A stretch of DNA of 64,000 bases. Source: Qipengyuania vulgaris (lineage in GTDB: Bacteria > Pseudomonadota > Alphaproteobacteria > Sphingomonadales > Sphingomonadaceae). Of this stretch, positions 48,164-57,705 are shown one piece after another. Positions within the stretch are counted from its first letter, which is position 1, and every line of letters starts with the position of its first letter. The position numbers were made by a program, and so were the translations under genes. Below the pieces are notes generated by a model. The model had not been told where the DNA came from. It saw nothing but the letters and a program-made list of their open reading frames with translations, and made no database searches. Location of the stretch: assembly GCF_009827325.1 (NCBI RefSeq), contig NZ_WTYC01000004.1, forward strand, positions 248,001-312,000, read 5' to 3'.

Positions 48164-49594
48164 TTACTTCATCATGCTCCTGACAGCCTTCTCAGTCCCA
48201 GGGCCATAGGGAGGCTTAAATCCGCCCAGCTTAGCCACGTCGATCTTCGGCTGGGTATAGACGCTGCGAGCGTGGCTGAATTCGCGGAAGCCCTCGATCC
48301 CGTGGTAGCTGCCCATCCCGCTGGAGCCGACTCCGCCGAATGGCAGATCTTCCATCGACACATGGAAAATCACGTCATTCACCGTCACTCCCCCGCTAAT
48401 CGTGCGTGTAAGGACCGTTTCGCGCTCGTTGCTGTCGTCGCCGAAATAATAGAGCCCGAGCGGGCGATCGTTCCGGTTCACGTAATCGATTGCCTCGTCC
48501 AGCTGCCTATAGGTCTTCACCGGCAGGACGGGGCCGAAGATTTCTTCCTGCATCGCCTTCATATCGTCGGTGACGCCCTTGAGGATGGTAAGAGGCATCT
48601 TGCGGGCATTGCTGCTGCCGAAATCCTCGTTACCGGGATTGACCTCGATCACCTCGGCACCCTTGTCGCGCGCATCGGCAACCATGTCCTGCAGACGATC
48701 AAAATGACGATCGGAAACGAGGCTGGCGTAGTCTTCGTTCTCGAGCAAGCTCGGATACATTTTGGCAGTGCCCTGCCAAACGCCATGAATTGCTTCGTCC
48801 TGCTTGCCTTCGGGTACGTACATGTAATCCGGCGCGAGGCAGATCTGGCCCGCGTTCATCATCTTACCCATGGCAATCCGCTCACCTGCCTTGGCGAAAT
48901 CGGCGCTTTCTCCGAGAATGACGGGGCTCTTGCCGCCGAGTTCCAGCGTGACGGGTACGAGGTTCTTCGACGCGGCTTCCATCACCTTGCGGCCTGTAGC
49001 AGTCGAACCGGTGAAAACCAGATGATCGAAGGGTAGTTCGGAAAAGGCCGCGGCAACTTCGGGTCCACCGGTGAATACGGCGCATTCGTCGGGCGTAAAG
49101 TATTCTTCGACCAGTTCCTGCATCATCAGGCTGGTCTTCGCGGTAAATTCGCTCGGCTTGATCATCGCCCGGTTCCCGGCGGCGAAGACCTGCATCAGCG
49201 GGCCGAAGGTGAGATTCACCGGAAAATTCCACGGGCTGAGGATGCCGATCACGCCTTTCGGTTCATACCGCAGTTCTGCCTTCGCACCCAGCAGACCAAG
49301 TGGGAACTGCACGCTACGCCGCTCGGGCTTCGACCACTTGTCGACATGCTTCAGGCAGTATTTTCCGAAGTTCACCGTGCCCGCTATGTCGGTAATCATG
49401 GATTGCATCGGGGAGCGGTTGCCGAAATCGGCGCTCATCACCTTGCATAGGTCATCGCCGTGTTCCTTGAGAAGCTTCATCGCGCGCTCGATGCGGCTCT
49501 TGCGAGCTTCGATCGGCTCGGGACGCGCCTCGGTGAACACGGCGCGCTGCTTGCGCAGGACATCTTCCATCTCAAGTTTGCGATTGTCCGCCAT
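48164..49594 (-). CDS. calB: Coniferyl aldehyde dehydrogenase family protein
   Basis: An NAD(P)-dependent aldehyde dehydrogenase, 476 residues, of the CalB-like family that oxidises aromatic or long-chain aldehydes. Visible are SPWNFP (120-125), FTGSTATGRKVM, the catalytic Glu218 in LELGGKSP and Cys252 in GQICLAPDY. The Glu-Leu-Gly-Gly and GQICLAPDY form fits the coniferyl aldehyde subgroup, but the true substrate is not certain. Two ATGs stand in tandem; the second (49594) is 6 nt from AGGAG and preferred to the first (49597). Divergent from the thiolase gene with about 90 bp between. Confidence 0.88.
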   Translation of the reverse strand: MADNRKLEMEDVLRKQRAVFTEARPEPIEARKSRIERAMKLLKEHGDDLCKVMSADFGNRSPMQSMITDIAGTVNFGKYCLKHVDKWSKPERRSVQFPLGLLGAKAELRYEPKGVIGILSPWNFPVNLTFGPLMQVFAAGNRAMIKPSEFTAKTSLMMQELVEEYFTPDECAVFTGGPEVAAAFSELPFDHLVFTGSTATGRKVMEAASKNLVPVTLELGGKSPVILGESADFAKAGERIAMGKMMNAGQICLAPDYMYVPEGKQDEAIHGVWQGTAKMYPSLLENEDYASLVSDRHFDRLQDMVADARDKGAEVIEVNPGNEDFGSSNARKMPLTILKGVTDDMKAMQEEIFGPVLPVKTYRQLDEAIDYVNRNDRPLGLYYFGDDSNERETVLTRTISGGVTVNDVIFHVSMEDLPFGGVGSSGMGSYHGIEGFREFSHARSVYTQPKIDVAKLGGFKPPYGPGTEKAVRSMMK

Positions 49595-49683
49595 CATATT
49601 CTCCTGGGGTCTATGTTGCGCTGCAGCAGCACAAGTCCTATCTCGACAGGCAGATATTCCAGACAACAAGGACCAGCACAAGC

Positions 49684-50880
49684 ATGAGCCAGTTCAGCGC
49701 AAACGATCCCGTCGTCATCCTGTCCTACGCCCGCACTCCAATGGGCAGCATGCAGGGCGCCCTATCCGATGCATCCGCGACAGATCTCGGCGCCACGGCG
49801 GTGAAGGCCGCGGTCGAGCGCTCGGGAGTGCCGGTCGACAAGTTCGACCGCACCTACATGGGCTGCGTTCTTCCGGCTGGCCTCGGCCAGGCCCCTGCCC
49901 GCCAGGCCTCGATCAAGGCCGGCCTGCCCAAGTCCGTTCAGGCGACCACGGTCAACAAGGTATGCGGCAGCGGCATGCAGACGGTCATCATGGGTGCAGA
50001 GGCGCTCGCCAGCGGAACGATCGACTATGTAGTCGCTGGCGGTATGGAGAGCATGACCAACGCGCCTTATTTGCTGAAGAAACACCGCAGCGGCGCGCGT
50101 ATTGGCCACGACACGACCTACGACCACATGTTCCTCGACGGCCTCGAAGACGCATATGAGGAAGGGCGAGCCATGGGCACTTTCGCCCAAGGCACTGCCG
50201 ACGAATACCAGATGACGCGCGAGGAAATGGACGCGTATTCCATCGAATCGTTGCGCCGGGCCAACGCGGCGATCGAAAGCGGTGCCTTTGCGAGCGAGGT
50301 CGTCCCGGTCACAGTTTCGACCCGCAAGGGTGACGTGACCGTCGATACGGATGAGGCACCCGGTCGTGGCAATCCCGACAAGATCCCGCAATTGCGACCC
50401 GCCTTTGCGAAAGATGGGACAATTACGGCCGCCACCTCGTCTTCGATCTCGGACGGTGCGGCGGCCGTCGTCTTGAGCCGTGAAAGCGTAGCGAGGGAAA
50501 ATGGTCAGGCGCCCGTGGCCAAGATCGTCGCCATGGCTGCGCATGCGCAAGAACCCGCCCAGTTTACTGTCGCTCCGATAGGCGCAATCGAAAAGGTGCT
50601 GGATCAGGCTGGCTGGAAAGCGGACGAGGTAGACCTTTGGGAAGTCAACGAAGCCTTCGCCTGTGTCGCCATGTTCGCCATGCGGGATATCGGCATCCCG
50701 CATGACAAGATCAACGTAAATGGCGGCGGCACTGCGCTTGGTCATCCGATCGGTGCCAGCGGCGCGCGTATCATTGTGACGCTGCTCAACGCGCTCAAGA
50801 GCCAAGGCAAGAAGAAGGGCGTGGCCAGCCTTTGCATCGGCGGCGGGGAAGCGACGGCTGTGGCCGTCGAAATTCTCTAG
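49684..50880 (+). CDS. Acetyl-CoA C-acetyltransferase (thiolase)
   Basis: A type II, biosynthetic or degradative thiolase of 398 residues: condenses two acetyl-CoA or cleaves acetoacetyl-CoA. The nucleophile is Cys94 in VNKVCGSGMQ; the C-terminal motifs NVNGGGTALGHPIGASGAR and CIGGGEATAVAVE hold the catalytic His and second Cys. It resembles PhaA/AtoB. No phaB or phaC is adjacent, so a polyhydroxybutyrate role is not shown. It ends at a strong terminator shared with the convergent SH3 gene. Confidence 0.94.
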   Translation: MSQFSANDPVVILSYARTPMGSMQGALSDASATDLGATAVKAAVERSGVPVDKFDRTYMGCVLPAGLGQAPARQASIKAGLPKSVQATTVNKVCGSGMQTVIMGAEALASGTIDYVVAGGMESMTNAPYLLKKHRSGARIGHDTTYDHMFLDGLEDAYEEGRAMGTFAQGTADEYQMTREEMDAYSIESLRRANAAIESGAFASEVVPVTVSTRKGDVTVDTDEAPGRGNPDKIPQLRPAFAKDGTITAATSSSISDGAAAVVLSRESVARENGQAPVAKIVAMAAHAQEPAQFTVAPIGAIEKVLDQAGWKADEVDLWEVNEAFACVAMFAMRDIGIPHDKINVNGGGTALGHPIGASGARIIVTLLNALKSQGKKKGVASLCIGGGEATAVAVEIL

Positions 50881-50931
50881 GTGTAAAATTCAGGAAGCTG
50901 ACGCGATCTTACGAGTCTGCTTGCCTCCCAA

Positions 50932-50973
50932 AATTCTGAAAGGGGCGGCTTAAGGTCGCCCCTTTCTGGAATT
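50932..50973. terminator. Bidirectional terminator
   Basis: A 10-bp perfect stem GAAAGGGGCG (50938-50947) / CGCCCCTTTC (50957-50966), extendable by AATTC / GAATT outside. It sits in the 120-bp gap between the convergent thiolase and SH3 genes and can end both transcripts. Confidence 0.8.
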
Positions 50974-51000
50974 GGCACGCCCCGATTTCCGACAACACGT

Positions 51001-51462
51001 TCACGGTTCGCCTGCGCCCCAGAGACTTTTCTGACGAACCCAGCCTGCACGTTCACCGACGGTGAACTCGCACCATCCATCATCGCAGTCGCCGAGCCTT
51101 CCCACCACGCCCGGCTCCAATCGCCATTTGACCTTCGAGGTCTTATCGTTATCCTCATGCATGGTTGCAGGGCTTTTCCCGATCACCACCGCACCCCGAT
51201 CCGGATCGAGCAACCGCGAAGCCACCCAGCCTCGTGCCCCATCGGGATCCTCGATCAACCGCCAGCCTTCCATCACGCGGACCACCTTCACCGGTAGCCC
51301 CCTGCGGCGGTAGACCCAATCGATCTTGTAATCGGCGCTCGGTCCTACACGCATGTTGATCTCGTCGGCCCGCAGGCTTGCCCAATAGGGAACCTCGCGA
51401 TCCTGGGCCTGGACAGATGTGGCCAACATAAGTGCTGACAGGCAAAGAATTAAACGAAGCAT
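51001..51462 (-). CDS. Secreted bacterial SH3-domain protein
   Basis: A 153-residue exported protein. A signal peptide (LRLILCLSALMLATSVQA, then QD) leads into two SH3-like repeats: EINMRVGPSADYKIDWVY with GWRLIEDPDGARGWV, and a second with CDDGWCEFTVGERAGWV that carries a Cys pair. Bacterial SH3 domains often bind cell-wall peptides. Two ATGs stand in tandem (51465, 51462); the second is 5 nt from GGAGG and is preferred. Divergent from the 2-hydroxyacid dehydrogenase gene. Confidence 0.85.
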   Translation of the reverse strand: MLRLILCLSALMLATSVQAQDREVPYWASLRADEINMRVGPSADYKIDWVYRRRGLPVKVVRVMEGWRLIEDPDGARGWVASRLLDPDRGAVVIGKSPATMHEDNDKTSKVKWRLEPGVVGRLGDCDDGWCEFTVGERAGWVRQKSLWGAGEP

Positions 51463-51549
51463 CATGTCCTCCCCCAATACCGGCAGCAAGCTGCGCTCAC
51501 AAGCATTGCTTGACCCTCCCGATGCGGAAAGCGTAGCGAGTTGGATTGC

Positions 51550-52575
51550 ATGGTAACGACATCGACATCAGCGTCAGCTCCCGAGAAGCGTATTAACCGG
51601 AAACCGCGCGTGGTGGTGACCCGGCGTCTCGGCCCTTGGGTGGAGGACCGGATGACCGAACTTTTCGATGTGCGCACCAATGCGTCCGACATGCCGCTGA
51701 CCCGCGACCAACTGCTGGAAGCGATGCAGGATTGCGACGTTCTCGTGCCGACCGTTACGGATAGTATCGATGGCGAGATGATTTTGCAGGCCGGCGAAGA
51801 TCTCGGTCTGATCGCCAATTTCGGTGCCGGTACAGAGCATATCGATCTGGACGCAGCCGCGCAGGCAAAAATCATGGTGACCAATACTCCCGGTGTATTC
51901 ACTGACGATACCGCCGACCTGACCATGGCCGGAATCATTGGTGTGCCGCGCCGGATTCGTGAAGGCGTCCAGCTGATCCGCAGCGGCGAATGGACCGGCT
52001 GGGCGCCCACTGCCATGCTCGGCCGCAAGCTCGGCGGGAAGACCCTGGGCATCGTTGGCATGGGGCGGATTGGCCAGGCGGTGGCACACCGGGCACGGGC
52101 TTTCGGGCTGGAGATTGCCTACCACAACCGTAAGCGCCTACCCGAGGCGATCGAACGCATGGTCGCTGCAAGCTGGGTCGAAAGCATCGATGAACTCGTC
52201 GCGCAGGCGGATATCCTTACGCTCCACTGTCCTGCCACACCGGGAAACCATCACCTGATAGACGAGCGGCGCCTCTCCCTGATGAAACAGGGTGCGAGCC
52301 TCATCAACACTGCGCGCGGCGATCTCGTCGACGAGGAAGCGCTGATCACGGCGCTCGAAAGCGGGCATCTCGCCGGAGCCGGGCTGGATGTCTATCCGGA
52401 CGAGCCAAACGTCGACGAACGCTTGATCCGACATCCGAATGTGATGACCCTTCCCCATATCGGAAGCGCTACGCGGGAAGGCCGCGAGGATTCGGGGCAC
52501 AAGGTCATCGCGAACATCCGCATGTGGGCCGATGGACACCGACCGCCGGACCAGGTACTTAGCGGGCTTAGCTGA
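51550..52575 (+). CDS. D-isomer 2-hydroxyacid dehydrogenase (glyoxylate/hydroxypyruvate reductase type)
   Basis: A 341-residue NAD(P)-dependent dehydrogenase of 2-hydroxy acids. It has the Rossmann motif GIVGMGRIGQAVA, the catalytic Arg in INTARGDLVDE, Glu in VYPDEP and His in LPHIGSAT, the family triad. The substrate (glyoxylate, hydroxypyruvate or another 2-keto acid) cannot be fixed from sequence alone. I chose ATG 51550; an in-frame TTG three codons upstream is unlikely. It is monocistronic or precedes the small NTF2-like gene by 43 bp. Confidence 0.9.
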   Translation: MVTTSTSASAPEKRINRKPRVVVTRRLGPWVEDRMTELFDVRTNASDMPLTRDQLLEAMQDCDVLVPTVTDSIDGEMILQAGEDLGLIANFGAGTEHIDLDAAAQAKIMVTNTPGVFTDDTADLTMAGIIGVPRRIREGVQLIRSGEWTGWAPTAMLGRKLGGKTLGIVGMGRIGQAVAHRARAFGLEIAYHNRKRLPEAIERMVAASWVESIDELVAQADILTLHCPATPGNHHLIDERRLSLMKQGASLINTARGDLVDEEALITALESGHLAGAGLDVYPDEPNVDERLIRHPNVMTLPHIGSATREGREDSGHKVIANIRMWADGHRPPDQVLSGLS

Positions 52576-52618
52576 CGGCTCTTGCTCCCCGCGCGCCATG
52601 CTGTAAGCGATTGCGGTC

Positions 52619-53047
52619 ATGGATGAATTCGCCGCAAAAATCGAAGCACTCGAGCATTTGTGGATGCGAAGCTGGGTGCAGCGTGACCGCAACCAGATGA
52701 AAGCTCTGGCCGCACGGGATTTCATTTTCCTGTTGGGCTCAAGAAGCCCCGCAATCCTCGACCGCGCGAGCTGGCTGGAGGCAGCGACCACCCGCTTTCG
52801 CTGCTCGGGCTATCGTTTCGACGAAGTTTATGTCCGACGCCACGGCCCCACCGCGGTGTTCGCTACCCGCATGACCTTGGACGCGAACATGGGCGACCAT
52901 GAATGGTCAGGCGAAACTTGGCTGATGGACCTATGGCAGAAATCGAAGGTAAGGCGAAAATGGCGCATCGTTGAGCGCACGCTCTCGCGGCCTGATACGG
53001 ACGAGAAAATGCCAGATGCAATCAGGTCGATGCAACTCTGGCGTTAG
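52619..53047 (+). CDS. NTF2/SnoaL-like (DUF4440) protein
   Basis: A 142-residue cytoplasmic protein with the cone-shaped NTF2-like layout: an N-terminal helix (EALEHLWMRSWVQRDRNQMKAL) followed by curved strands ending in WRIVERTLSRP. Members of this DUF4440 type are small enzymes or ligand-binding domains, and no catalytic residue can be named. It follows the 2-hydroxyacid dehydrogenase on the same strand and converges on fabI. Confidence 0.7.
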   Translation: MDEFAAKIEALEHLWMRSWVQRDRNQMKALAARDFIFLLGSRSPAILDRASWLEAATTRFRCSGYRFDEVYVRRHGPTAVFATRMTLDANMGDHEWSGETWLMDLWQKSKVRRKWRIVERTLSRPDTDEKMPDAIRSMQLWR

Positions 53048-53094
53048 GTCCGGTTCTAATTTGAGTCCGTTCCGGATCTACGACGCGCGCCGAC

Positions 53095-53883
53095 TTAAAG
53101 ATTGTCGTGCTGCGGCATGCCGAGGACGTGGAAGCCGCCGTCGACACGGATGATCTCACCCGTAGTGCAGGCCCCGGCATCGGAACACAAGTAGACTGCC
53201 GTGCCGCCTACTGCTTCCAGCGTTGCGTTGGCACGTAGCGGCGCGTTGGCCTCGGTGTGCTTGAAAGTCTTGCGTGCGCCACCGATTGCCGAGCCGGCTA
53301 GCGTTTTCATCGGGCCCGGGCTGATCGCGTTGACGCGGATGCCTTCCGGCCCAAGGTCGTTGGCCAGATAGCGCACAGCCGACTCAAGTGCGGCCTTGGC
53401 CACGCCCATCACGTTGTAATTTGGCGCTACACGGTTGGAGCCCATGTAGCTCAGGGTCAGTACTGTCCCGCCATGTTCCACCATCATCGGATGGGCGCGG
53501 CGGGCGATTTCGATCAGGCTGTAAGCGGAGATATCCAGCGAGTTCCTGAAATTCGCCCGCGAGGTGTTGAGAATGCGGCCCGTCAGTTCCGACTTGTCGG
53601 AGTAGGCGATGGCGTGGACAACGAAGTCCAGCCTGCCCCACCGATCCTGCAAGGCACCAAAAGCAGCATCGAGCGAGGCATCATCGGTGACATTCACATC
53701 GAGCAGGAAATCCGAACCCACGCTCTGGGCAAGCGGCTCCACTCGCTTTTGGAAAGCATCGCCCTGATAGGTAAAAGCCAGTTCAGCGCCTGCATCGGCA
53801 CAAGCTTTGGCGATCCCCCAGGCAATCGATCGATCATTGGCCACGCCCATTACAAGACCGCGTTTTCCTGCAAGCACGCCCAT
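53095..53883 (-). CDS. fabI: Enoyl-[acyl-carrier-protein] reductase
   Basis: Reduces the trans-2-enoyl-ACP in the last step of each fatty acid elongation cycle, the target of triclosan. The 262-residue short-chain dehydrogenase has GVANDRSIAWGIA (13-25) for NADH, and the catalytic Tyr146, Tyr156 and Lys163 at the same positions as E. coli FabI (SYMGSN, NYNVMGVAK). I chose ATG 53883; an upstream TTG is not needed. It lies 39 bp past the fabB stop and is last gene of fabA-fabB-fabI. Confidence 0.96.
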   Translation of the reverse strand: MGVLAGKRGLVMGVANDRSIAWGIAKACADAGAELAFTYQGDAFQKRVEPLAQSVGSDFLLDVNVTDDASLDAAFGALQDRWGRLDFVVHAIAYSDKSELTGRILNTSRANFRNSLDISAYSLIEIARRAHPMMVEHGGTVLTLSYMGSNRVAPNYNVMGVAKAALESAVRYLANDLGPEGIRVNAISPGPMKTLAGSAIGGARKTFKHTEANAPLRANATLEAVGGTAVYLCSDAGACTTGEIIRVDGGFHVLGMPQHDNL

Positions 53884-53922
53884 TCTCAATCCACCTTAAC
53901 TATTAGCATCATGGCCTTGGTT

Positions 53923-55152
53923 TTACCCATGAAATTTTGACAACAAAATCGAACCATTGGTGCCGCCAAATCCAAACGAATTGGTCATCACAGTATCGAG
54001 GCCAGCATTCGCGACCATTTCGGTGGCGATCTCTTCCGGCTTCAGTGCCGAATCAAGTGTTTCGACATTGATCGAGGGAATGATGAAGTCATGCTCCAGC
54101 GCCAGCAGGCAGTATATCGCCTCCTGTGCGCCAGTGGCCCCCTGGCTATGTCCGGTCATTGACTTGGTCGAACTGACCGGCGGCGTCGCGCCGTCCCCGA
54201 AGACCCGGCGCACTGCCTCGATCTCGCCCACATCGCCAACGGGCGTCGAGGTGCCATGCGCGTTGATATAGCTTACCTTGCGATCTTCGGCGAGCGTGCG
54301 AAGCGCGCCGCGCATGGCTCGCTCTCCGCCCTCGCCCGAAGGCGCAACCATGTCGGCCCCGTCCGAAGTGGCGCCGAAACCGGTAACTTCGGCGTAAATC
54401 TTCGCGCCGCGTGCCTGCGCATGCTCAAGGCTTTCCAGAACCACGATGGCGCCGCCGCCGCCGATCACGAAGCCATCACGGTCCGCGTCAAAAGCACGCG
54501 AGGCACGTTCTGGCGTGTCATTATACTTGCTCGACATCGCGCCCATGGCGTCGAACAGGCACGACAGTGTCCAGTCCAGCTCTTCACCGCCGCCGCCGAA
54601 CATCACGTCCTGGTTGCCCAGAGCAATCTGCTGTGCCGCCATGCCGATACAGTGAAGCGAGGTGGAACAGGCCGAAGTAATGGAAAAATTCATGCCTTTG
54701 ATCTGATAGGCCGTGGCAAGGTTGGCGCTCACGGTAGAGGACATGCACTTGGGCACGGCGAACGGTCCGATGCGCTTCGTTGCGCCGGTCTTCAACACCG
54801 TCTGGTGGGCGGCAAGCATAGCCGAGGTGGACGGGCCACCCGATCCGGCGATAAGCCCGGTCATCGGATTGATGACGTCCTTTTCCTCCAGCCCGGCATC
54901 GGCGATGGCCTGCCCCATGGCAATGTGGGCGTAGGCCGCACCCGGCCCCATGAAGCGCAGGGTGCGCTTGTCCACATGCTCTGAAACGTCGAGGTCGACC
55001 GCCCCCGCAATCTGCGAGCGGAAGCCGTGTTCGGCCATTTCCTCGTTGAAGGTGATACCGGATTTGCCCGCTTTCAGCGCGGCCAGCACTTCGGCGGCAT
55101 TATTGCCAATCGAGGAGACGATCCCCAGACCGGTTACGACGACTCGACGCAT
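53923..55152 (-). CDS. fabB: Beta-ketoacyl-ACP synthase I
   Basis: Elongates cis-3-decenoyl-ACP made by FabA and so drives unsaturated fatty acid synthesis. The 409-residue thiolase-fold protein has the catalytic Cys162 ([10 protein letters not shown]), His299 ([11 protein letters not shown]), Lys330 and His335 (GHSQGATG). The C-terminal [13 protein letters not shown] is typical. It starts 9 bp past the fabA stop, so both are co-transcribed. Confidence 0.96.
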   Translation of the reverse strand: MRRVVVTGLGIVSSIGNNAAEVLAALKAGKSGITFNEEMAEHGFRSQIAGAVDLDVSEHVDKRTLRFMGPGAAYAHIAMGQAIADAGLEEKDVINPMTGLIAGSGGPSTSAMLAAHQTVLKTGATKRIGPFAVPKCMSSTVSANLATAYQIKGMNFSITSACSTSLHCIGMAAQQIALGNQDVMFGGGGEELDWTLSCLFDAMGAMSSKYNDTPERASRAFDADRDGFVIGGGGAIVVLESLEHAQARGAKIYAEVTGFGATSDGADMVAPSGEGGERAMRGALRTLAEDRKVSYINAHGTSTPVGDVGEIEAVRRVFGDGATPPVSSTKSMTGHSQGATGAQEAIYCLLALEHDFIIPSINVETLDSALKPEEIATEMVANAGLDTVMTNSFGFGGTNGSILLSKFHG

Positions 55153-55161
55153 GTTATCCTC

Positions 55162-55671
55162 TCACGCCTCTGACAAGGCGACTTTCATATCTTTGACTTG
55201 ATAGATGACTTCGCCATCGGCCTCGACGCGGCCGTCGGCCACACCCATCGTCAAGCGGCGGGACTGTATCGCCTTGGTGAAGTCCACGTAATATGTGAGC
55301 ATCTTGCGGTCGGGCCGCACCATGCCGGTCAGCTTCACTTCGCCGACACCGAGCGCATAGCCGCGCCCCTCCCAGCCTCGCCAGCCCAAGTTGAACCCCG
55401 TAAGCTGCCATAGCCCGTCCAGGCCAAGACAACCGGGCATGATCGGGTTGCCGGGAAAATGGCATTCGAAGAACCAAAGGTCCGGTTTGATGTCGAATTC
55501 TGCGACCACATGACCCTTGCCATGTGAACCACCATCGCCGGAAATATCGGTAATTCGGTCCATCATCAGCATCGGAGGTTCGGGCAATTGCGCATTACCG
55601 GGACCAAACAACTCGCCCCGTGCGCACTTCAGCAGGTCCTCACGGTCAAAACTGGTCGGGAAATTTGCCAT
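55162..55671 (-). CDS. fabA: 3-hydroxydecanoyl-ACP dehydratase/isomerase
   Basis: Dehydrates 3-hydroxydecanoyl-ACP and isomerises the product to cis-3-decenoyl-ACP, the branch point to unsaturated fatty acids. The 169-residue hotdog-fold protein shows the active-site His71 in [12 protein letters not shown] and Asp85 in LGLDGLWQL. First gene of the fabA-fabB-fabI operon. The 136 bp upstream (55672-55807) must hold the promoter, but I see no clear element there. Confidence 0.97.
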   Translation of the reverse strand: MANFPTSFDREDLLKCARGELFGPGNAQLPEPPMLMMDRITDISGDGGSHGKGHVVAEFDIKPDLWFFECHFPGNPIMPGCLGLDGLWQLTGFNLGWRGWEGRGYALGVGEVKLTGMVRPDRKMLTYYVDFTKAIQSRRLTMGVADGRVEADGEVIYQVKDMKVALSEA

Positions 55672-55807
55672 CCCAGACGGTACTCCTCACCATTGCGTAT
55701 TACTTGAGGCTGCGCCTAGCATCACGTCCTGCTACTGGAAAGAGCGCAGGAAATTTCGTTTGAGCGGTTACTCCAAGTAGGCGAAGGGGCGCACCCGCAA
55801 GTGTACG

Positions 55808-56506
55808 TCAGGTATTGGGACAAGCAGTGATCGCCTCAGGATCGGGGCGCTTTTCGGCGCGTTCGAAGCGTGCGAAATACCCTTTGAGATCGGGCCGCTC
55901 TACGAACTCCACAAGCTTGAAGCCCACCTGTTCGAACTCGCAAAACAGTAGCTTCGGCGCGATCCCGTGCTGGTCAGTCGGACGATCGATATCGACCACT
56001 ATTACCTGCCCTTCGTTTCGCAAGGCAGGCCACATGCGCCAGAGGAATTCATATGGCTGCTCGATTTCATGGTACATGTGGACCATGAAAATGCGGTCGA
56101 AACTGTTGTCGGGCAGCTTCGGGTCAGCGACTTCACCGCGGCGGATCGACACATTGTCGAGCCTATACCGCTCCACGCGCCGTGCCAGGCGATCGAGCGC
56201 TCGCTGATCAATGTCCTGTGCCAACACGCGGCCTTCGGCATCTACTCGCTCGGCCAGACGAACAGTGTAATACCCGTTGCCTGCGCCAATATCCGCCACG
56301 GTCATCCCAGGGGTGATTTCAGCCAGATCCATCACTGTTTTAGCTTCGCCGCGGCTATCGCGCTGATCTTCCGTCGAAAACTGGTTGGACCCGATTTCCG
56401 AAACAGGCCGGTCAGGCTCAGGAAACAGCGCCTCGGCTTCCGGCTGTTCAACGCAAGCGGACGCCAGCAGTGAAGCAACAAGCAGGAACGGCACGCGCCG
56501 TGTCAC
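55808..56506 (-). CDS. SAM-dependent methyltransferase with lipoprotein signal
   Basis: A 232-residue protein combining a lipoprotein signal peptide (LLASAC, Cys18) with a class I methyltransferase fold: motif I VADIGAGNGYYT (70-81), DIDQRAL, and the post-motif IFMVHMYHEIEQPYEF. Export of a SAM-using enzyme is odd, because SAM is not known to be available in the periplasm; the protein may have lost catalysis or bind another ligand. Its ATG overlaps the prfB stop by 4 bp, so it is translated with release factor 2. Confidence 0.82.
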   Translation of the reverse strand: MTRRVPFLLVASLLASACVEQPEAEALFPEPDRPVSEIGSNQFSTEDQRDSRGEAKTVMDLAEITPGMTVADIGAGNGYYTVRLAERVDAEGRVLAQDIDQRALDRLARRVERYRLDNVSIRRGEVADPKLPDNSFDRIFMVHMYHEIEQPYEFLWRMWPALRNEGQVIVVDIDRPTDQHGIAPKLLFCEFEQVGFKLVEFVERPDLKGYFARFERAEKRPDPEAITACPNT

Positions 56507-57630
56507 TCGGTGTCCTCCACCTCGATTTGTTCACCTGTAACCCGCTGGGCGAGTGCAGCTGAAATGAACGGGTCGAGCGCGCCGTCCAGCACATCATCTG
56601 GAGTGGGCGACTGGACGCCGGTGCGCAGATCCTTGACCATCTGATAGGGCTGCAGGACGTAACTCCGGATCTGGTGCCCCCACCCGATCTCGCTTTTCTC
56701 CTGATATTCGCCCGATGCCACAGCCTCTCGCTCTGCCATCTCGCGCTCGAACAGCCGGGCTTTGAGCATGTTCATGGCCGTAGCCTTGTTCTTGTGCTGG
56801 CTGCGATCGTTCTGGCTCGCCACGACTATGCCCGTCGGCTGATGTGTTATGCGCACTGCGGAATCGGTTGTGTTGACGTGCTGTCCGCCTGCACCCGACG
56901 CTCTGTAGGTATCGATCTTGAGATCGGAAGGGTTGATCTCGATGTCGATATCGTCGTCGATCACTGGATAGACCCAGACCGAACTGAAGCTGGTGTGGCG
57001 GCGCGCCGAGCTGTCATACGGGCTGATCCGGACGAGGCGATGCACGCCGCTTTCCGTCTTTGCATAGCCATATGCGTTTTCACCCTTCAGAAGCAGGGTC
57101 GCTCCCTTGATCCCGGCCTGGTCGCCAGCTTGGTATTCAACCGTCTCGACCTTAAAACCGCGACGTTCGGCCCAGCGACCATACATGCGGAAGAGCATCT
57201 CCGCCCAGTCCTGGCTCTCGGTACCACCGGCGCCAGCGTGGATTTCGACGTAGGTATCGTTGCCGTCGGCCTCTCCCGACAGCAAGGCCTGGACCTTGTC
57301 TCGGTCGGCTCGATCGGCCAGTGCTGCCAGGCTGGTGAGGCCATCCTTGACCACCTCGTCGTCGCCCTCGGCATCACCCATCTCGACGAACTCGATGGCA
57401 TCGCTCATTTCGCTCTCGATCTCACGGACGGTATTGATCGCAGTTTCGAGACGTTTCTGTTCCTGGGTGATGGCCTGAGCCTTCTTCGGATCATCCCAAA
57501 GCGTGGGATCTTGCACGCGCGCGTCCAGCTCGTCCAGACGGCGAAGTGCGCGCTCCCAGTCCAGTGACTGGCGCACGAGAGCAAGTGCAGCTTCGATACG
57601 GTCGATATAGGCCTGCCCTTCGGCACGCAT
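56503..57630 (-). CDS. prfB: Peptide chain release factor 2
   Basis: Ends translation at UGA and UAA. The 375-residue protein has the GGQ catalytic motif in SGAGGQHVN (248-250). The stop-codon reading motif, SPF in E. coli, is SPY here (203-205) in VRISPYDSSARRHTSF. The frame is continuous through the position where E. coli uses a programmed +1 shift at an in-frame UGA, so that autoregulation is absent. It follows the PBP1A gene by 75 bp and overlaps the methyltransferase gene by 4 bp. Confidence 0.96.
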   Translation of the reverse strand: MRAEGQAYIDRIEAALALVRQSLDWERALRRLDELDARVQDPTLWDDPKKAQAITQEQKRLETAINTVREIESEMSDAIEFVEMGDAEGDDEVVKDGLTSLAALADRADRDKVQALLSGEADGNDTYVEIHAGAGGTESQDWAEMLFRMYGRWAERRGFKVETVEYQAGDQAGIKGATLLLKGENAYGYAKTESGVHRLVRISPYDSSARRHTSFSSVWVYPVIDDDIDIEINPSDLKIDTYRASGAGGQHVNTTDSAVRITHQPTGIVVASQNDRSQHKNKATAMNMLKARLFEREMAEREAVASGEYQEKSEIGWGHQIRSYVLQPYQMVKDLRTGVQSPTPDDVLDGALDPFISAALAQRVTGEQIEVEDTE

Positions 57631-57705
57631 AATTCAATTCCTCAAGCGATTGGTCCGCCCACCTAACGCTCGGACGGCGATTGTAAAGTTTCGCGGAGTG
57701 GCGGA

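Noticed and set aside
49762..50805. Open frame of 347 codons on the minus strand
   Set aside because: It is antisense to the thiolase gene, which has all catalytic residues.
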